From the NCBI RefSeq assembly GCF_000244975.1, contig NZ_CM001440.1, positions 186,001 through 250,000 of the forward strand: a stretch of 64,000 nucleotides of DNA. The letters are read 5' to 3'. Of the stretch, positions 23,407 through 31,871 are shown one piece after another. A program made the position numbers and the translations under genes. How positions within the stretch are numbered: position 1 is the first letter of the stretch; each line of letters starts with the position of its first letter. The notes beneath the pieces are model-generated. The model was given only the letters and a program-made list of their open reading frames with translations. It was not told the DNA's origin and did no database searches. This DNA is from Saccharomonospora cyanea NA-134. GTDB taxonomy: Bacteria > Actinomycetota > Actinomycetes > Mycobacteriales > Pseudonocardiaceae.

Positions 23407-24948
23407 CTATCCGTGTCTCGCGTCGAGCGGTGCGTCCACGTGGCCGGGCCCGTCTGCAGGGGATCGGCGCAGGGTGGTGGCCGCGAGGACGGCCACCACC
23501 ACGGTGATGACGCAGGTGAGGACCGCGGTCGAGTTGAGGCCCGACGTGAACGCGAGCTTCGCCTGTGTCAACAGTTGCGTGGGTGGCGACACCGCAGTGG
23601 CATCGGCGAGGCTGTCCCGGACCGCCGCGTCGACGTGGTCCGGAAGACCCGCAGGCAGGTGCTCGGCGACCTGGCTGCGATAGACGGCCGTGGTGAGCGT
23701 GCCCAGGAAGGCCACTCCCACGGCGATGCCGAGCTCCTGGACGGTCTCCGAGAGCGCGGCCGCCGATCCTGCCTTTCCCCGTGGCGCTGCGCCGACCACG
23801 AGGTCGGTGCCGAGCGCGGCGATGGCACCCAACCCGAGGTAGACGAGTCCGAAACCGGACACGACGAGGAGTGTCCGGCCGGGGCCGTCCACCTGTGTCA
23901 GCAGGATGTGGCCGATCGCGGAGAGGCCGAGCGCGCCAGCCACGACGTGGCCCGGAGGAACGCGGCGCGCGACCAGGGGTGCGGCGAGCGCGGCCACGAA
24001 CATCAGGAGTGCGGGCGGGCCGAGCCAGGCTCCGGCGATGAGTGGACTCAGTTCGTCGACGAGTTGGAGATACTGGGTGACCACGTACATCACGCCGCCG
24101 ACGCAGACCAGCCCGAGCAGGAGGACGGTGAGCGCCGAGGCCAGGGCGCGGTTCGTGAGCAGGCTGAGATCCAGCAGGGGCTCGGCGAGCGTCCGTTGCC
24201 GCCGGACGAACACGACGGCGCAGACCAGCCCGCCCGCGAGGAGCACCAGGATCGGCGGCCGCACGCCATCGGCGGCCAGATGCTTCACCGTGTAGACCAG
24301 CGGCAGCATCGCGCCGAGGGAGAGGGCCACGCTGAACAGGTCGATGCGTCCGCCGTGACGGGCTCGGTGGTCCGGCAGCAGGAGCGGGGCGAGCGCCACC
24401 ACGAGCACGACGACGGGGAGTGCGACGAGGAAGGCCGCGCCCCACCAGAAGTGCTCCAGGAGCACTCCTCCCACGACGGGGCCTGCCGCCATGCCCAGGG
24501 CGAACATCGTGGCCCATATCCCGATCGCCACCCCTCGCTGGCGGGTGTCCGTGAACATGGTTCTCACCAGCGCGAGTGTCGACGGCATCAGGGTCGCTCC
24601 CGCGATGCCCAGTGCGGCCCTCGCGGCGATGAGCATGCCCGCGTTCACTGAGTAAGCGGCGACGACGGACGTCGCGCCGAAGACCAGGCTTCCGATGAGC
24701 AACATCCGGCGATGCCCGTAGCGGTCTCCCAGCGATCCCATGGTGATCAGGAATCCGGCGATCAGCAACCCGTAGCTGTCCATGATCCACAGCGTCTGTG
24801 TGCCACTGGGGCGCAGATCCGCCGAAAGGACGGGAACAGCCTGGTAGAGCACGGTGGCGTCCAGGCCGAGCAGCAAGGTCGGTAGAGCGAGGACTCCGAG
24901 ACCGGCCCATTCCGTGCGGCCCGCACGCCCGGTGGTTCCAGGCTTCAT
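23407..24948 (-). CDS. MFS drug exporter (DHA2, EmrB/QacA type)
   Basis: 513 residues with 14 hydrophobic segments. The DHA2 features are LGLDATVLYQAVPVLSADL in helix 1, SYGLLIAGFLITMGSLGDRYGHRRMLLIG (motif A) after helix 2, AALGIAGATLMPSTLALVRTMF (motif B) and GPVVGGVLLEHFWWGAAFLV (motif C/antiporter). It resembles QacA/Stp-type multidrug pumps. The ATG at 24948 has GGGAG 9 bases upstream. Transcription starts downstream of, or within, a near-perfect 33-bp palindrome. It forms an operon with the TetR gene. Confidence 0.9.
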   Translation of the reverse strand: MKPGTTGRAGRTEWAGLGVLALPTLLLGLDATVLYQAVPVLSADLRPSGTQTLWIMDSYGLLIAGFLITMGSLGDRYGHRRMLLIGSLVFGATSVVAAYSVNAGMLIAARAALGIAGATLMPSTLALVRTMFTDTRQRGVAIGIWATMFALGMAAGPVVGGVLLEHFWWGAAFLVALPVVVLVVALAPLLLPDHRARHGGRIDLFSVALSLGAMLPLVYTVKHLAADGVRPPILVLLAGGLVCAVVFVRRQRTLAEPLLDLSLLTNRALASALTVLLLGLVCVGGVMYVVTQYLQLVDELSPLIAGAWLGPPALLMFVAALAAPLVARRVPPGHVVAGALGLSAIGHILLTQVDGPGRTLLVVSGFGLVYLGLGAIAALGTDLVVGAAPRGKAGSAAALSETVQELGIAVGVAFLGTLTTAVYRSQVAEHLPAGLPDHVDAAVRDSLADATAVSPPTQLLTQAKLAFTSGLNSTAVLTCVITVVVAVLAATTLRRSPADGPGHVDAPLDARHG

Positions 24949-24969
24949 GCCATGTCTCCCGCAATCATG

Positions 24970-25002
24970 TTGGACTTCCGTACAATTAGTACGTTAGTCC
25001 AA
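24970..25002 (-). promoter_or_regulatory. Palindromic operator of the MFS-TetR operon
   Basis: The arms TTGGACTTCCGTAC (24970-24983) and GTACGTTAGTCCAA (24989-25002) match in 12 of 14 positions around a central AATTA. The site is 22 bases upstream of the MFS start codon. TTGGAC at its distal end (minus strand) could be the -35. It is the natural binding site for the co-transcribed TetR protein. Confidence 0.72.
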
Positions 25003-25053
25003 ACTCTGTCCCGGTGTCGAGGCGCGGTCAGGCGGCGAGTACATCCCGCAGTC

Positions 25054-25152
25054 GGCGTGTCGACGCTGCGGGACGATCGCATCGCGGCGGTGACGGCGTT
25101 CCTCGACGCCGACCACTCCCGTCTCCTCGGCCTGCCGGAGGTCCTCGCGTGA
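25054..25152 (+). pseudogene. C-terminal remnant of a SigJ-like ECF sigma factor
   Basis: About 30 codons ending in TGA read STLRDDRIAAVTAFLDADHSRLLGLPEVLA. This resembles the tail of the SnoaL-like domain at the end of ECF41/SigJ sigma factors (typically 'G-R-I-A-x-V-T-x-F-L-D ... F-x-L-P-x-x-L'). Nothing upstream encodes sigma regions 2 and 4; that space is taken by the TetR operator and the MFS promoter. It looks like a decayed gene end left by a rearrangement. Confidence 0.5.
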
Positions 25153-25161
25153 CGGGCCGGT

Positions 25162-27771
25162 TCACTCGTCGAGGAGGCCGAGTTCCCTCGCGCGGCGGAC
25201 GGCCGCGTAGCGACGGTTGACGCCGAGTTTGCGGAGGATGCCGCGCACGTGGGTGCGGACGGTGTTGACGGACACCACCATGGCTTCGGCGATCTCCTCG
25301 GTGGTGAGCAGCTCGGTGAGGTAGCCCAGCACCTCGCGTTCCCTCGCGGTGAGCGTCTCCACGCGTGCCGTCTCGGACGCATCGCCGGCACGGCCGAGCC
25401 AGTTGTGCGCGCCCCTCGCCTCGGTGGCCAGCAGATGTCGGACCTCCCGACCGGCCTGCCGAAACGGCAGCCGGAGCCGTTCCGGCGCGGCGAGTCGCAG
25501 CGAGGCGTCCAGAACGGTCGCCGCGCGCGTCGGCGAATGGTGCCTCAGGCGTCGCTCCGCCTCCACGAGCAGGGCTTCCACGCGTGGCCGCAGTGGTGGG
25601 AACCCGTCCAGCACCGCTGCCAGCGCTCGTTGTGCGGGGCCGTCCTCGTTGCGTCGCGTGTGGGCGGCGGCCCTCACCACGACCGCGTCGAGGTGGGTGG
25701 GGGCGTGGGGGTTGCCGAGCTGCCCCAGTTCGTGGAGGGCGAGACCCGGGTGTCCCTCCACCAGGGCGAGCCGGGCGGCCTCGACGCGCAGGTGGTCGGC
25801 CGTCCACGGGTCCGTCGCCGTGGCCTCGGCGAGTGCGGCGTGCAGGCGGCTCGCCGCCGCCGTGGGATGTCCTTCGGCCGCCTCGACTCCGGCGGTGACC
25901 TGCTGGGCGAGGTGCCGGGTGAGCGGTTCCGGCGCCGGTTCGGCCGCGGTGGCGTGGTGCCAGGCCGTCCCTGGTTCGCAGCGATCGAGGGCCACGAGTG
26001 CGAGCGCGACGTGCGCGGCGGCCTGCCCGCCGAACGGTGTGCCCGGGTTGTCCGGCGTGAGCGCTGCGAGTGCTGTGAGCGCTTCGGTGGCCGTGTGCTC
26101 CGCTCTCGCCAGGTAACCCTCCAGCGCGTCGGTGAGCGCCAGGTGTGCGAGGCAGTCGGCGTGTGGGGCGGAGAGGCTGCGCCCGTCCTGCCGGGCCGCC
26201 GTCTCCTCGAACGCCGCGCGGGCGAGGTCGAACGCGCCGTGCCGCAGCAGCGCGACCCCGCGCGCGAGGCGGACCAGCGTGGGCAGGGGCCCCACCGGGT
26301 GGAACGTCCCGGTTTCGCCGAGCTCACGCTGTGCCGCTTCGGCCGCCGCCAGGGCGCTGTCCGCATCGGACGCCAGGCGGGCTCGCACGGCGTCGAGCGC
26401 GGCCACACAGCCCCGCAACGCGGTGTCGGTGGGGGCGCCCGGTATGCGGGTCAGCGCGTCGGCGCAGCCTGCCGCGTCCCCGGCCGCGAGCCGGGTGGCC
26501 GCACGCACCACCAGGTCGGCCCTGCTCGCGGTTCCCAACAGGGGAGCACTGTAGGCGCGCACCACGCCGTCCGGTCCTTCCGAGAGCAGCCGCCCGACGA
26601 GTTGGTCCTCGATCAGCAGCTCGGCCGCCTCGTCCCACGCGCCCGCGGTGACGAACTCCCGCAGCGCCGCGTCCCTCGCGCCGTCGCGACGCAGTCGGCG
26701 CGCGACGATCGTCCGCACTTCCGCCTGCTCTCCGGGGGTCTCGTGCGTGAGTTGCCTGCGGAGCGCGTCGCGGACCACGGGCGGGTAGGCGTGGTGCCCG
26801 CCGTTCGTGGCGGCGGCGAACGCGCAACACTCGACCAGCCGCACCAAGCGGTCGGCGGCAGGCCCGGCGAGGTCGTGTGCGAGCTCGCCGTCGAACTCGC
26901 CTGCCACGCACGTGCCCAGCAGCAACCGGCGCGCCTGCGGGGGAAGCGGGTCGAGCACCTCACGGCACACGTAGTCGTCGATGTCCGAGCCGATGTCCGA
27001 GCCTGCCGTGCCGCCGGGGGCGCCGCCCTCGCGCCGCCGCCTTCCCGTGAGGAGGAGGCCGGCCGCCCAGCCTCCGTGGTAGGCGTTCAGCGCGCCGACC
27101 TCGGATGCCTCCGGTGACTCGCCCAGCGCGTCCAACAACGCCGCCGCTTCGGCGTCGTCGAAGGCCAGCTCCGGGAACCCGAGCTCGACCACCGTGCCGG
27201 CCACACGGTACCGGTACAGGGGGAGAGCCGGCGCCCGACGACCCGCGAACACCAGCCGGAGGTGGCCGTTCGCAAGCCGCAGCAGCAGGTCCACGTCGTC
27301 GGCGACGTCGGCGGTGACGAGGTGATGGTCGTCGAGCACGATGGTCAACCGCCGTCCCGCGGCGACGACCGCCGCCGCGACCGACGGCAACCACGTCCAC
27401 GACGGCCACGCCTGGCGGTACGGGGGGACGTCCACCCCGAGTTCGGCCAGGCAGCGGACGACGCAGGCCCAGAACGTGGCCGGCTCGCCGAGACCTTCCC
27501 CCGGACCGTCGAACGTGACCCACGCCGTGTCGCCCGAACGGCCCTCGGCCTTCACCCACTCCGCGACGAGCGTGGTCTTGCCCGTACCCGCGGGGGCGGC
27601 CACCACCACGAGCGGAACCGCGTCCGCCCGTGCGAGCAGCCTCGACGCCCGTTCGCGGTGCACGTGGTGACGGGGCGGTCCGGGCGCACCGAACCGGCAT
27701 GCCGACACCGGATCCGCCGTGGTCACCGGGGTCACCGGGGTGGGATGGAGAACTCGCGTGGTGGCCTTCAC
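25162..27771 (-). CDS. LuxR-type regulator with STAND ATPase domain (LAL/MalT-like)
   Basis: 869 residues, GTG start. The N-terminal NTPase has Walker A APAGTGKTTL near residue 58 and a Walker B-like LTIVLDDHHL near 145. The middle ~400 residues are Ala/Leu-rich helices resembling tetratricopeptide repeats. The last ~65 residues are a LuxR/GerE helix-turn-helix: LTAREREVLGYLTELLTTEEIAEAMVVSVNTVRTHVRGILRKLGV. Such large ATP-binding regulators activate catabolic or antibiotic genes when an inducer binds the repeat region. Its targets are unknown; the divergent neighbour is a small membrane protein. Confidence 0.9.
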   Translation of the reverse strand: MKATTRVLHPTPVTPVTTADPVSACRFGAPGPPRHHVHRERASRLLARADAVPLVVVAAPAGTGKTTLVAEWVKAEGRSGDTAWVTFDGPGEGLGEPATFWACVVRCLAELGVDVPPYRQAWPSWTWLPSVAAAVVAAGRRLTIVLDDHHLVTADVADDVDLLLRLANGHLRLVFAGRRAPALPLYRYRVAGTVVELGFPELAFDDAEAAALLDALGESPEASEVGALNAYHGGWAAGLLLTGRRRREGGAPGGTAGSDIGSDIDDYVCREVLDPLPPQARRLLLGTCVAGEFDGELAHDLAGPAADRLVRLVECCAFAAATNGGHHAYPPVVRDALRRQLTHETPGEQAEVRTIVARRLRRDGARDAALREFVTAGAWDEAAELLIEDQLVGRLLSEGPDGVVRAYSAPLLGTASRADLVVRAATRLAAGDAAGCADALTRIPGAPTDTALRGCVAALDAVRARLASDADSALAAAEAAQRELGETGTFHPVGPLPTLVRLARGVALLRHGAFDLARAAFEETAARQDGRSLSAPHADCLAHLALTDALEGYLARAEHTATEALTALAALTPDNPGTPFGGQAAAHVALALVALDRCEPGTAWHHATAAEPAPEPLTRHLAQQVTAGVEAAEGHPTAAASRLHAALAEATATDPWTADHLRVEAARLALVEGHPGLALHELGQLGNPHAPTHLDAVVVRAAAHTRRNEDGPAQRALAAVLDGFPPLRPRVEALLVEAERRLRHHSPTRAATVLDASLRLAAPERLRLPFRQAGREVRHLLATEARGAHNWLGRAGDASETARVETLTAREREVLGYLTELLTTEEIAEAMVVSVNTVRTHVRGILRKLGVNRRYAAVRRARELGLLDE

Positions 27772-27958
27772 CGTGGAGTGCCTTCTGACGGCTGGGAGCT
27801 TCGATACGAAACTAGCGAGTGCCCGCTTCGGCCCACCACGGACGAAAGACCCCGCTGAGCCGGGCCGTCGGCCCGGAGTTCATCCGCTGCGCATGATGTG
27901 TGACCGACCCACCCGGTCCACGGTGGAAGGACATCCGTGGTCGTAGGCGGGAGGAAGC

Positions 27959-28492
27959 ATGAGCGAGACGTCACAGGCCCGATCCGGGGCCCAGGAGGCG
28001 ACCGACACGCAACGGGTGCCCCCGCAGACGCGTGGTCGCATGGAAGAAGGCAGGGAAGAGGGTTACGAGCGGCCCATGACCGGCCAGTCCATGCCCACGC
28101 GGATGGCCGACGGGAGCATGGGCGGCATCGCGTTCGCCTCCACGCTGTTGTTCCTGGCGGGCGCCTACCAGATCATCGTGGGGCTCACCACGCTCCTCAA
28201 CAGCGACTTCTACGTCGTCACCGAGAGCGGCCTGGCCCTCAACGTCAACTACACGGCGTGGGGTTGGGTGCACCTCGCGCTCGGCGCCGCTGCGGTGGCC
28301 GCGGCACTCGGCCTGCTGACCGGGCAGACGTGGGCCCGAGCCCTCGGTATCACCCTGGCCGCTCTCAGCGCGATCGTGAACCTCGCGTTCATCCCCGCCT
28401 ACCCGCTGTGGGCACTGGTGGTGATCGCACTCGACATCGTGGTGATCTACGCGATCGCCGTGCACGGCGGCAAGGCTCGCACCACGAGCTGA
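27959..28492 (+). CDS. DUF7144-like four-helix membrane protein
   Basis: 177 residues. The first ~55 are hydrophilic and disordered (Arg/Glu/Met-rich). Four hydrophobic helices follow: GIAFASTLLFLAGAYQIIVGL, WVHLALGAAAVAAALGLLTG, ALGITLAALSAIVNLAFI, and ALVVIALDIVVIYAIAVHG. An NSDFYVV...NYTAWGWVH segment between helices 1 and 2 is typical of small actinobacterial membrane proteins now grouped as DUF7144. GGGAGGAA precedes the ATG. Divergent from the LuxR-type regulator, 187 bases away. Function unknown. Confidence 0.75.
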   Translation: MSETSQARSGAQEATDTQRVPPQTRGRMEEGREEGYERPMTGQSMPTRMADGSMGGIAFASTLLFLAGAYQIIVGLTTLLNSDFYVVTESGLALNVNYTAWGWVHLALGAAAVAAALGLLTGQTWARALGITLAALSAIVNLAFIPAYPLWALVVIALDIVVIYAIAVHGGKARTTS

Positions 28493-28506
28493 CCCTTCGA
28501 CGACAC

Positions 28507-29151
28507 TCAGCGGCCGCCCGGACCCACGCCCAGGGCGGCCCTGACGGTGGCCGCCTCGGCGAGCATGTCGAGCATCGCGCGGGCCAGATCACCGCGTGGC
28601 AGGCTGCCACCCGGCACACTGGCGTCGACCGCCGTGCGATACCGCCCGGTGGCGGGCTTGTCCGTCAGGTACGGAGGCCGTAGCACCGTCCATTCCGTGC
28701 CGCTCGCGCGCAGGACCTCCTCCATCCGCTCCAGGTCGGCGTACACGGTGCGGTAGAGCGCCCGCACCAACGGCCTTGTCGTCGCCCGGAACCACAGGGG
28801 CTCGCCCGCGCCGGAGCGGAGCACGGGTTGTGCGCTCACGGCGACGATGCGCGTGGTGCCCGTGCGGCGCATGACCTCCACGACGTTGCGCACCGCGGTC
28901 GAACACACCGCGGAGGTGTCCCTGCGGCCGCGTGGCCCGAGTGCGGACAGCACCGCGTCCGAGCCCGCGACGGCGGATTCGAGCGAGGTGGCGTCGAACA
29001 CGTCCGCCACCACCTCGCGCAGTGCCTTGTGCGTGAGACCCAGCGCGTCCCGTCCGCGGACCACTGCGGTCACCGCGTGCCCGGCGTCGAGCGCCTGGGA
29101 GACCACCGACCGCCCCGTGCCTCCGGTGGCTCCGAGAACCGTCAGTTTCAC
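28507..29151 (-). CDS. NAD(P)-binding atypical SDR / NmrA-like protein
   Basis: 214 residues from a GTG at 29151. The Rossmann opening KLTVLGATGGTGRSVVSQAL is complete and is followed by VTAVVRG, DVFDATSLESAV and DAVLSALGP, the NAD(P)-binding NmrA/atypical-SDR pattern. RIVAVSAQPVL and WTVLRPPYL are further family marks; no catalytic Tyr-x-x-x-Lys is evident. It may be a reductase or a redox sensor. The start overlaps the upstream membrane-protein stop (GTGA), so the two are coupled. Confidence 0.82.
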   Translation of the reverse strand: MKLTVLGATGGTGRSVVSQALDAGHAVTAVVRGRDALGLTHKALREVVADVFDATSLESAVAGSDAVLSALGPRGRRDTSAVCSTAVRNVVEVMRRTGTTRIVAVSAQPVLRSGAGEPLWFRATTRPLVRALYRTVYADLERMEEVLRASGTEWTVLRPPYLTDKPATGRYRTAVDASVPGGSLPRGDLARAMLDMLAEAATVRAALGVGPGGR

Positions 29152-29561
29152 GTCGCCCTCCCGTACCACCGCAGACCCGCCGACGTCAGCGTGGCGAAGG
29201 CCGCCACCCAGGCCACGCCCGCGAGCAGGAACCCCTCGCCGAGGTGGGTCAACGGAAGGGCTCCGGTGGTCAGCAGCCCCAGCATCGAAAGCCCTGCCAC
29301 GGCGTCGCCGCCGACCGCCACCACGGCGCCCCGCGTCGACCTCGGCACGCGCCGCGCGACGAGTTCCAGTGCCGCGGCGCCCGCCAGCATGGTGATGCCC
29401 ACGGGCACGAAGACGGCGGCCGGGAGCCCCAGCGGGGCACTCAACCACGGTGCGCCCGTGAGCATGAGAACCCCGAAGGCCCCCGTTCCCACGGCGTCGA
29501 GCCGCAGGCTGGTCAGCAGCGGACCGCTCCGCCGCGGTGCGTTCCCATCCTCGTGGTGCAT
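29148..29561 (-). CDS. Small four-helix membrane protein
   Basis: 137 residues from the ATG at 29561. After a short charged start come four hydrophobic segments (LDAVGTGAFGVLMLTGAPWL, AVFVPVGITMLAGAAALELVA, GAVVAVGGDAVAGLSMLGLL, LLAGVAWVAAFATLTSAGL). No enzymatic motif is present. It is the first gene of a two-gene operon with the NAD(P)-binding protein and is divergent from an XRE regulator across a perfect 17-bp palindrome, which suggests control by that regulator. Similar proteins beside NmrA-like genes are common in actinomycetes; role unknown. Confidence 0.75.
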   Translation of the reverse strand: MHHEDGNAPRRSGPLLTSLRLDAVGTGAFGVLMLTGAPWLSAPLGLPAAVFVPVGITMLAGAAALELVARRVPRSTRGAVVAVGGDAVAGLSMLGLLTTGALPLTHLGEGFLLAGVAWVAAFATLTSAGLRWYGRAT

Positions 29562-29622
29562 GTGACGACTCCTATTCCGTCGGTCTGCCGTGGACGGTGA
29601 CACGGTGCGGTGTTCGGGCTCA

Positions 29623-29639
29623 ATGACCTCCGAGGTCAT
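29623..29639. promoter_or_regulatory. Perfect 17-bp palindrome in a divergent promoter region
   Basis: ATGACCTC-C-GAGGTCAT is a perfect 8-bp inverted repeat with one central base. It lies between the membrane-protein operon (start 29561, minus) and the XRE regulator (start 29676, plus). It is a likely operator for the XRE regulator. Confidence 0.6.
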
Positions 29640-29675
29640 GGCCGCGATGACGGGCGGGCCGCTACGGTCACCGGC

Positions 29676-30548
29676 GTGAGCGAACGGGACCAGGCCCGGG
29701 TCGGGGTACTGCTGCGGAAGTGGCGGCAACGCCGCAAGCTCAGCCAGCTCGAACTGGCGTTGAAGGCGGGGAGCTCCGCCCGGCACGTCTCCTGCGTCGA
29801 GACCGGACGTGCGCAGCCGAGTCGCGAGATGGTGTTGCGGCTGGCGGCCACCCTCGACGTCCCGCTGCGCGAACGCAACACGCTGCTGCTCGCGGCGGGG
29901 TACGCGCCCGCGTACCGCGAGAGCGGCCTCGACGACGACGGCTTCGCGGCGGTGCGGGCGGCGCTCGACACGATGCTCACCGCGCACGAGCCCTACCCGG
30001 CCGTCGTGGTGGACCGGTGGTGGAACGTGCGGCTCGGCAACCGCGCGATGACCGTGCTGACCGGCGACACGCCGGAGCACCTGCTGGCACCGGCGCCCAA
30101 CGTGTTCCGGCTCGTGCTCCACCCCGACGGCCTGGCTCCGAAGCTGGTGAACTACGGGCAGGTCCGGTCGTTGTTCCTGGAACGCCTGCACCGGCAGGTG
30201 GAGGAGACCGGCGATCCCCACCTGGAGGCGCTGCTGTCCGAGGTCAGGGGCTATCCCGCCCCGCCCGGGGCCGAGGGGAGCGCCGGCGCCGACCCGGTGC
30301 TGCGCAGTCCCGTGGAGGTGCCGCTGCGGGTACGCACGCCCCACGGCGAACTCGCGATGTTCAGCACGATGGCGACGTTCGGCGCACCCGGTGACGTGAC
30401 GTTGTCCGAGCTGGCGATCGAGCTGTTCTACCCGTTGGACGACGCGACGGCGGCGCTGCTGCGTGGGCTCGGCGACGTCACGCTCGGACCGCCACCGGAC
30501 ACGGCGGGCGTTCCCGCGAGCGTCGGGCGATCCGGCGGGCCCCGGTGA
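29676..30548 (+). CDS. XRE family regulator with MmyB-like ligand domain
   Basis: 290 residues from a GTG at 29676. The N-terminal helix-turn-helix is LRKWRQRRKLSQLELALKAGSSARHVSCVETGRAQPSREMVLRLA, residues ~10-55. The rest is the MmyB-type domain: AAGYAPAYRESGL, YPAVVVDRWWNVRLGN, a central RSLFLERLHRQV and a C-terminal LAMFSTMATFGAPGDVTLSELAIELFYP. Such regulators sense a small ligand, possibly a fatty acid or polyketide. It probably controls the divergent membrane-protein/NmrA operon. Its 3' end overlaps the opposite-strand peptidase gene by 71 bases. Confidence 0.88.
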   Translation: MSERDQARVGVLLRKWRQRRKLSQLELALKAGSSARHVSCVETGRAQPSREMVLRLAATLDVPLRERNTLLLAAGYAPAYRESGLDDDGFAAVRAALDTMLTAHEPYPAVVVDRWWNVRLGNRAMTVLTGDTPEHLLAPAPNVFRLVLHPDGLAPKLVNYGQVRSLFLERLHRQVEETGDPHLEALLSEVRGYPAPPGAEGSAGADPVLRSPVEVPLRVRTPHGELAMFSTMATFGAPGDVTLSELAIELFYPLDDATAALLRGLGDVTLGPPPDTAGVPASVGRSGGPR

Positions 30549-31086
30549 CGTTCATGCGCCACCGGGCCATGCGTTCGCTGATCCGGAAGTAGCGCGCGAC
30601 GCTCGCGTCGGTCCAGTCGCGGAACGCGGCCGTCCTCGCGGCGTCGCTCGGGAGCAGCAGCTCGGCCGACAGCTCCGCGGCCTCCTGCTCCACGGTCGAG
30701 CGTGGCCTGTCGTGCCGGTCGTCACCGGACCGGCACGACAGGCCGCCGGCGACGAGCACGTCGAACTCGTGTTCCAGCAGCACGTGGGCCATCTCGTGCG
30801 CCACGGTCGAGCGGCGGCGGGTCCGCTCGTGCACGTGGTTCTCGACGATCACGCAACCCGTGCCGACCTGGATCAGCGCGCCCGAGAACGATTCGAGGGC
30901 CGGACCGGTGAAGTGGGTGACGGCCCGGACGGGCAACCACGGCTCGTCGAGGGTGAGCACCTCGATGCCGTACAGGCGGGCCAGCGCGTACGGGTCGAGA
31001 GGCTGGAAGGTGCGGATGCCGAGTTCCTCACGCACCTCGGCCGCGAGCCGTCTGGCCTCCGCCTTGAAGCCGCGCCGCAGCGCCAC
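30478..31086 (-). CDS. ImmA/IrrE family metallopeptidase
   Basis: 202 residues. The zinc-peptidase motif is VAHEMAHVLLEHEF (HExxH near residue 97), preceded by a mixed domain (LDPYALARLYGIEVLTLDE) and followed by VEQEAAELSAELLLPSDA, the standard ImmA/IrrE layout. These proteases cleave or inactivate a partner XRE repressor; the partner is almost certainly the gene one base upstream on the same strand. The C-terminal ~20 residues lie in sequence that also encodes the end of the convergent XRE regulator, so this tail is basic and may be poorly conserved. Confidence 0.88.
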   Translation of the reverse strand: MALRRGFKAEARRLAAEVREELGIRTFQPLDPYALARLYGIEVLTLDEPWLPVRAVTHFTGPALESFSGALIQVGTGCVIVENHVHERTRRRSTVAHEMAHVLLEHEFDVLVAGGLSCRSGDDRHDRPRSTVEQEAAELSAELLLPSDAARTAAFRDWTDASVARYFRISERMARWRMNVTGARRIARRSRERPPCPVAVRA

Positions 31087-31087
31087 G

Positions 31088-31459
31088 TCAGCTCTCCCGT
31101 CGGTCCGCCTTGATGCGCCGCATGGTGGCGCCCACGATGTCGAGGAGGTATTCCCGGTCGGCTTCGCTCAGGTCGTCCCTCGCGCGCAGGAGCAGGGCCA
31201 ACTGGGTCTCCAGTGCTGGCTGCTCCCCGGAACGAGTGGCCTCGCCGGGCCACACCATGAACTCCTCGGCCGGCGCTCCGAGCCACTGCACCAGCGCGAT
31301 GAAACCGTCCAGGTCGGGGCGTTGCCCGTTGCCCATCCTGCTGAGCAGCGAGGGGCTCACCCCGGCCTGCTCGGCGAGCTGCCTCCACGACAGGTCGCGA
31401 GCCCGCCGCTGGGCGTCGAGCGCGTCGTAGAGGCGCCGCGCGTCCATCCGGCCTTCCAT
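31088..31459 (-). CDS. XRE family repressor paired with ImmA/IrrE
   Basis: 123 residues; an ATG at 31447 is an alternative start. The helix-turn-helix is DLSWRQLAEQAGVSPSLLSRMGNGQRPDLDGFIAL, residues ~22-56. The C-terminal half is helical and contains LLLRARDDLSEADREYLLDIVGATMRRI, a likely oligomerisation region. The stop is one base from the peptidase start. The pair resembles stress-response or integrative-element switches in which the peptidase cleaves the repressor. Targets unknown; the divergent neighbour is a small DUF2188-like gene. Confidence 0.85.
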   Translation of the reverse strand: MEGRMDARRLYDALDAQRRARDLSWRQLAEQAGVSPSLLSRMGNGQRPDLDGFIALVQWLGAPAEEFMVWPGEATRSGEQPALETQLALLLRARDDLSEADREYLLDIVGATMRRIKADRRES

Positions 31460-31595
31460 GTCGCCGCCTCAACGCCCTCCATGTCACTGCTGTCCGTGCG
31501 TCCTCTTTCACTATCACAGGGGTGTGTCACACCTGCCACGGCGTTGCTCGACCAATACACTGTTCCTCCTCTGCAACACGCAAGGGGGTTCGCTG

Positions 31596-31871
31596 GTGTG
31601 CACGTCCTACTCCGTGGTCTTCCGGTTCTCGCCCGACTCGCTGACCTGGCTGGTGAGCAGGGGCCCGACCGCGTTGTCCCGGCACTGCCGTAAGCGGGAC
31701 GCCGTCCGTGAGGCCGCGCGGCTCGCCCGCGCCTCCGGCCACGCGGAGCTGACCGTCGAACGCGTCGACGGAAGCGTCCAGTGCGTGCGCCGTTACGGGC
31801 GGACGATCCCGGCGGTTCGCGGAGGCGGTGATGGGCGAGCCTCCGCCGACGGCGATAGCGTGGCGGGGTGA
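31596..31871 (+). CDS. DUF2188-like small protein
   Basis: 91 residues from a GTG at 31596 with AAGGGGG seven bases upstream. The core VVFRFSPDSLTWLVSRGPTALSRHCRKRDAVREAARLARASGHAELTVERVDGSVQCVRRYG shows the DUF2188 arrangement: a β-strand, an 'AVREAARLA' helix and a 'V-R-x-D-G' strand. There is no signal or membrane segment. Its TGA overlaps the ATG of the downstream GH3 lipoprotein (GTGATG), so the two are translationally coupled despite unrelated localisation. Function unknown. Confidence 0.6.
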   Translation: MCTSYSVVFRFSPDSLTWLVSRGPTALSRHCRKRDAVREAARLARASGHAELTVERVDGSVQCVRRYGRTIPAVRGGGDGRASADGDSVAG

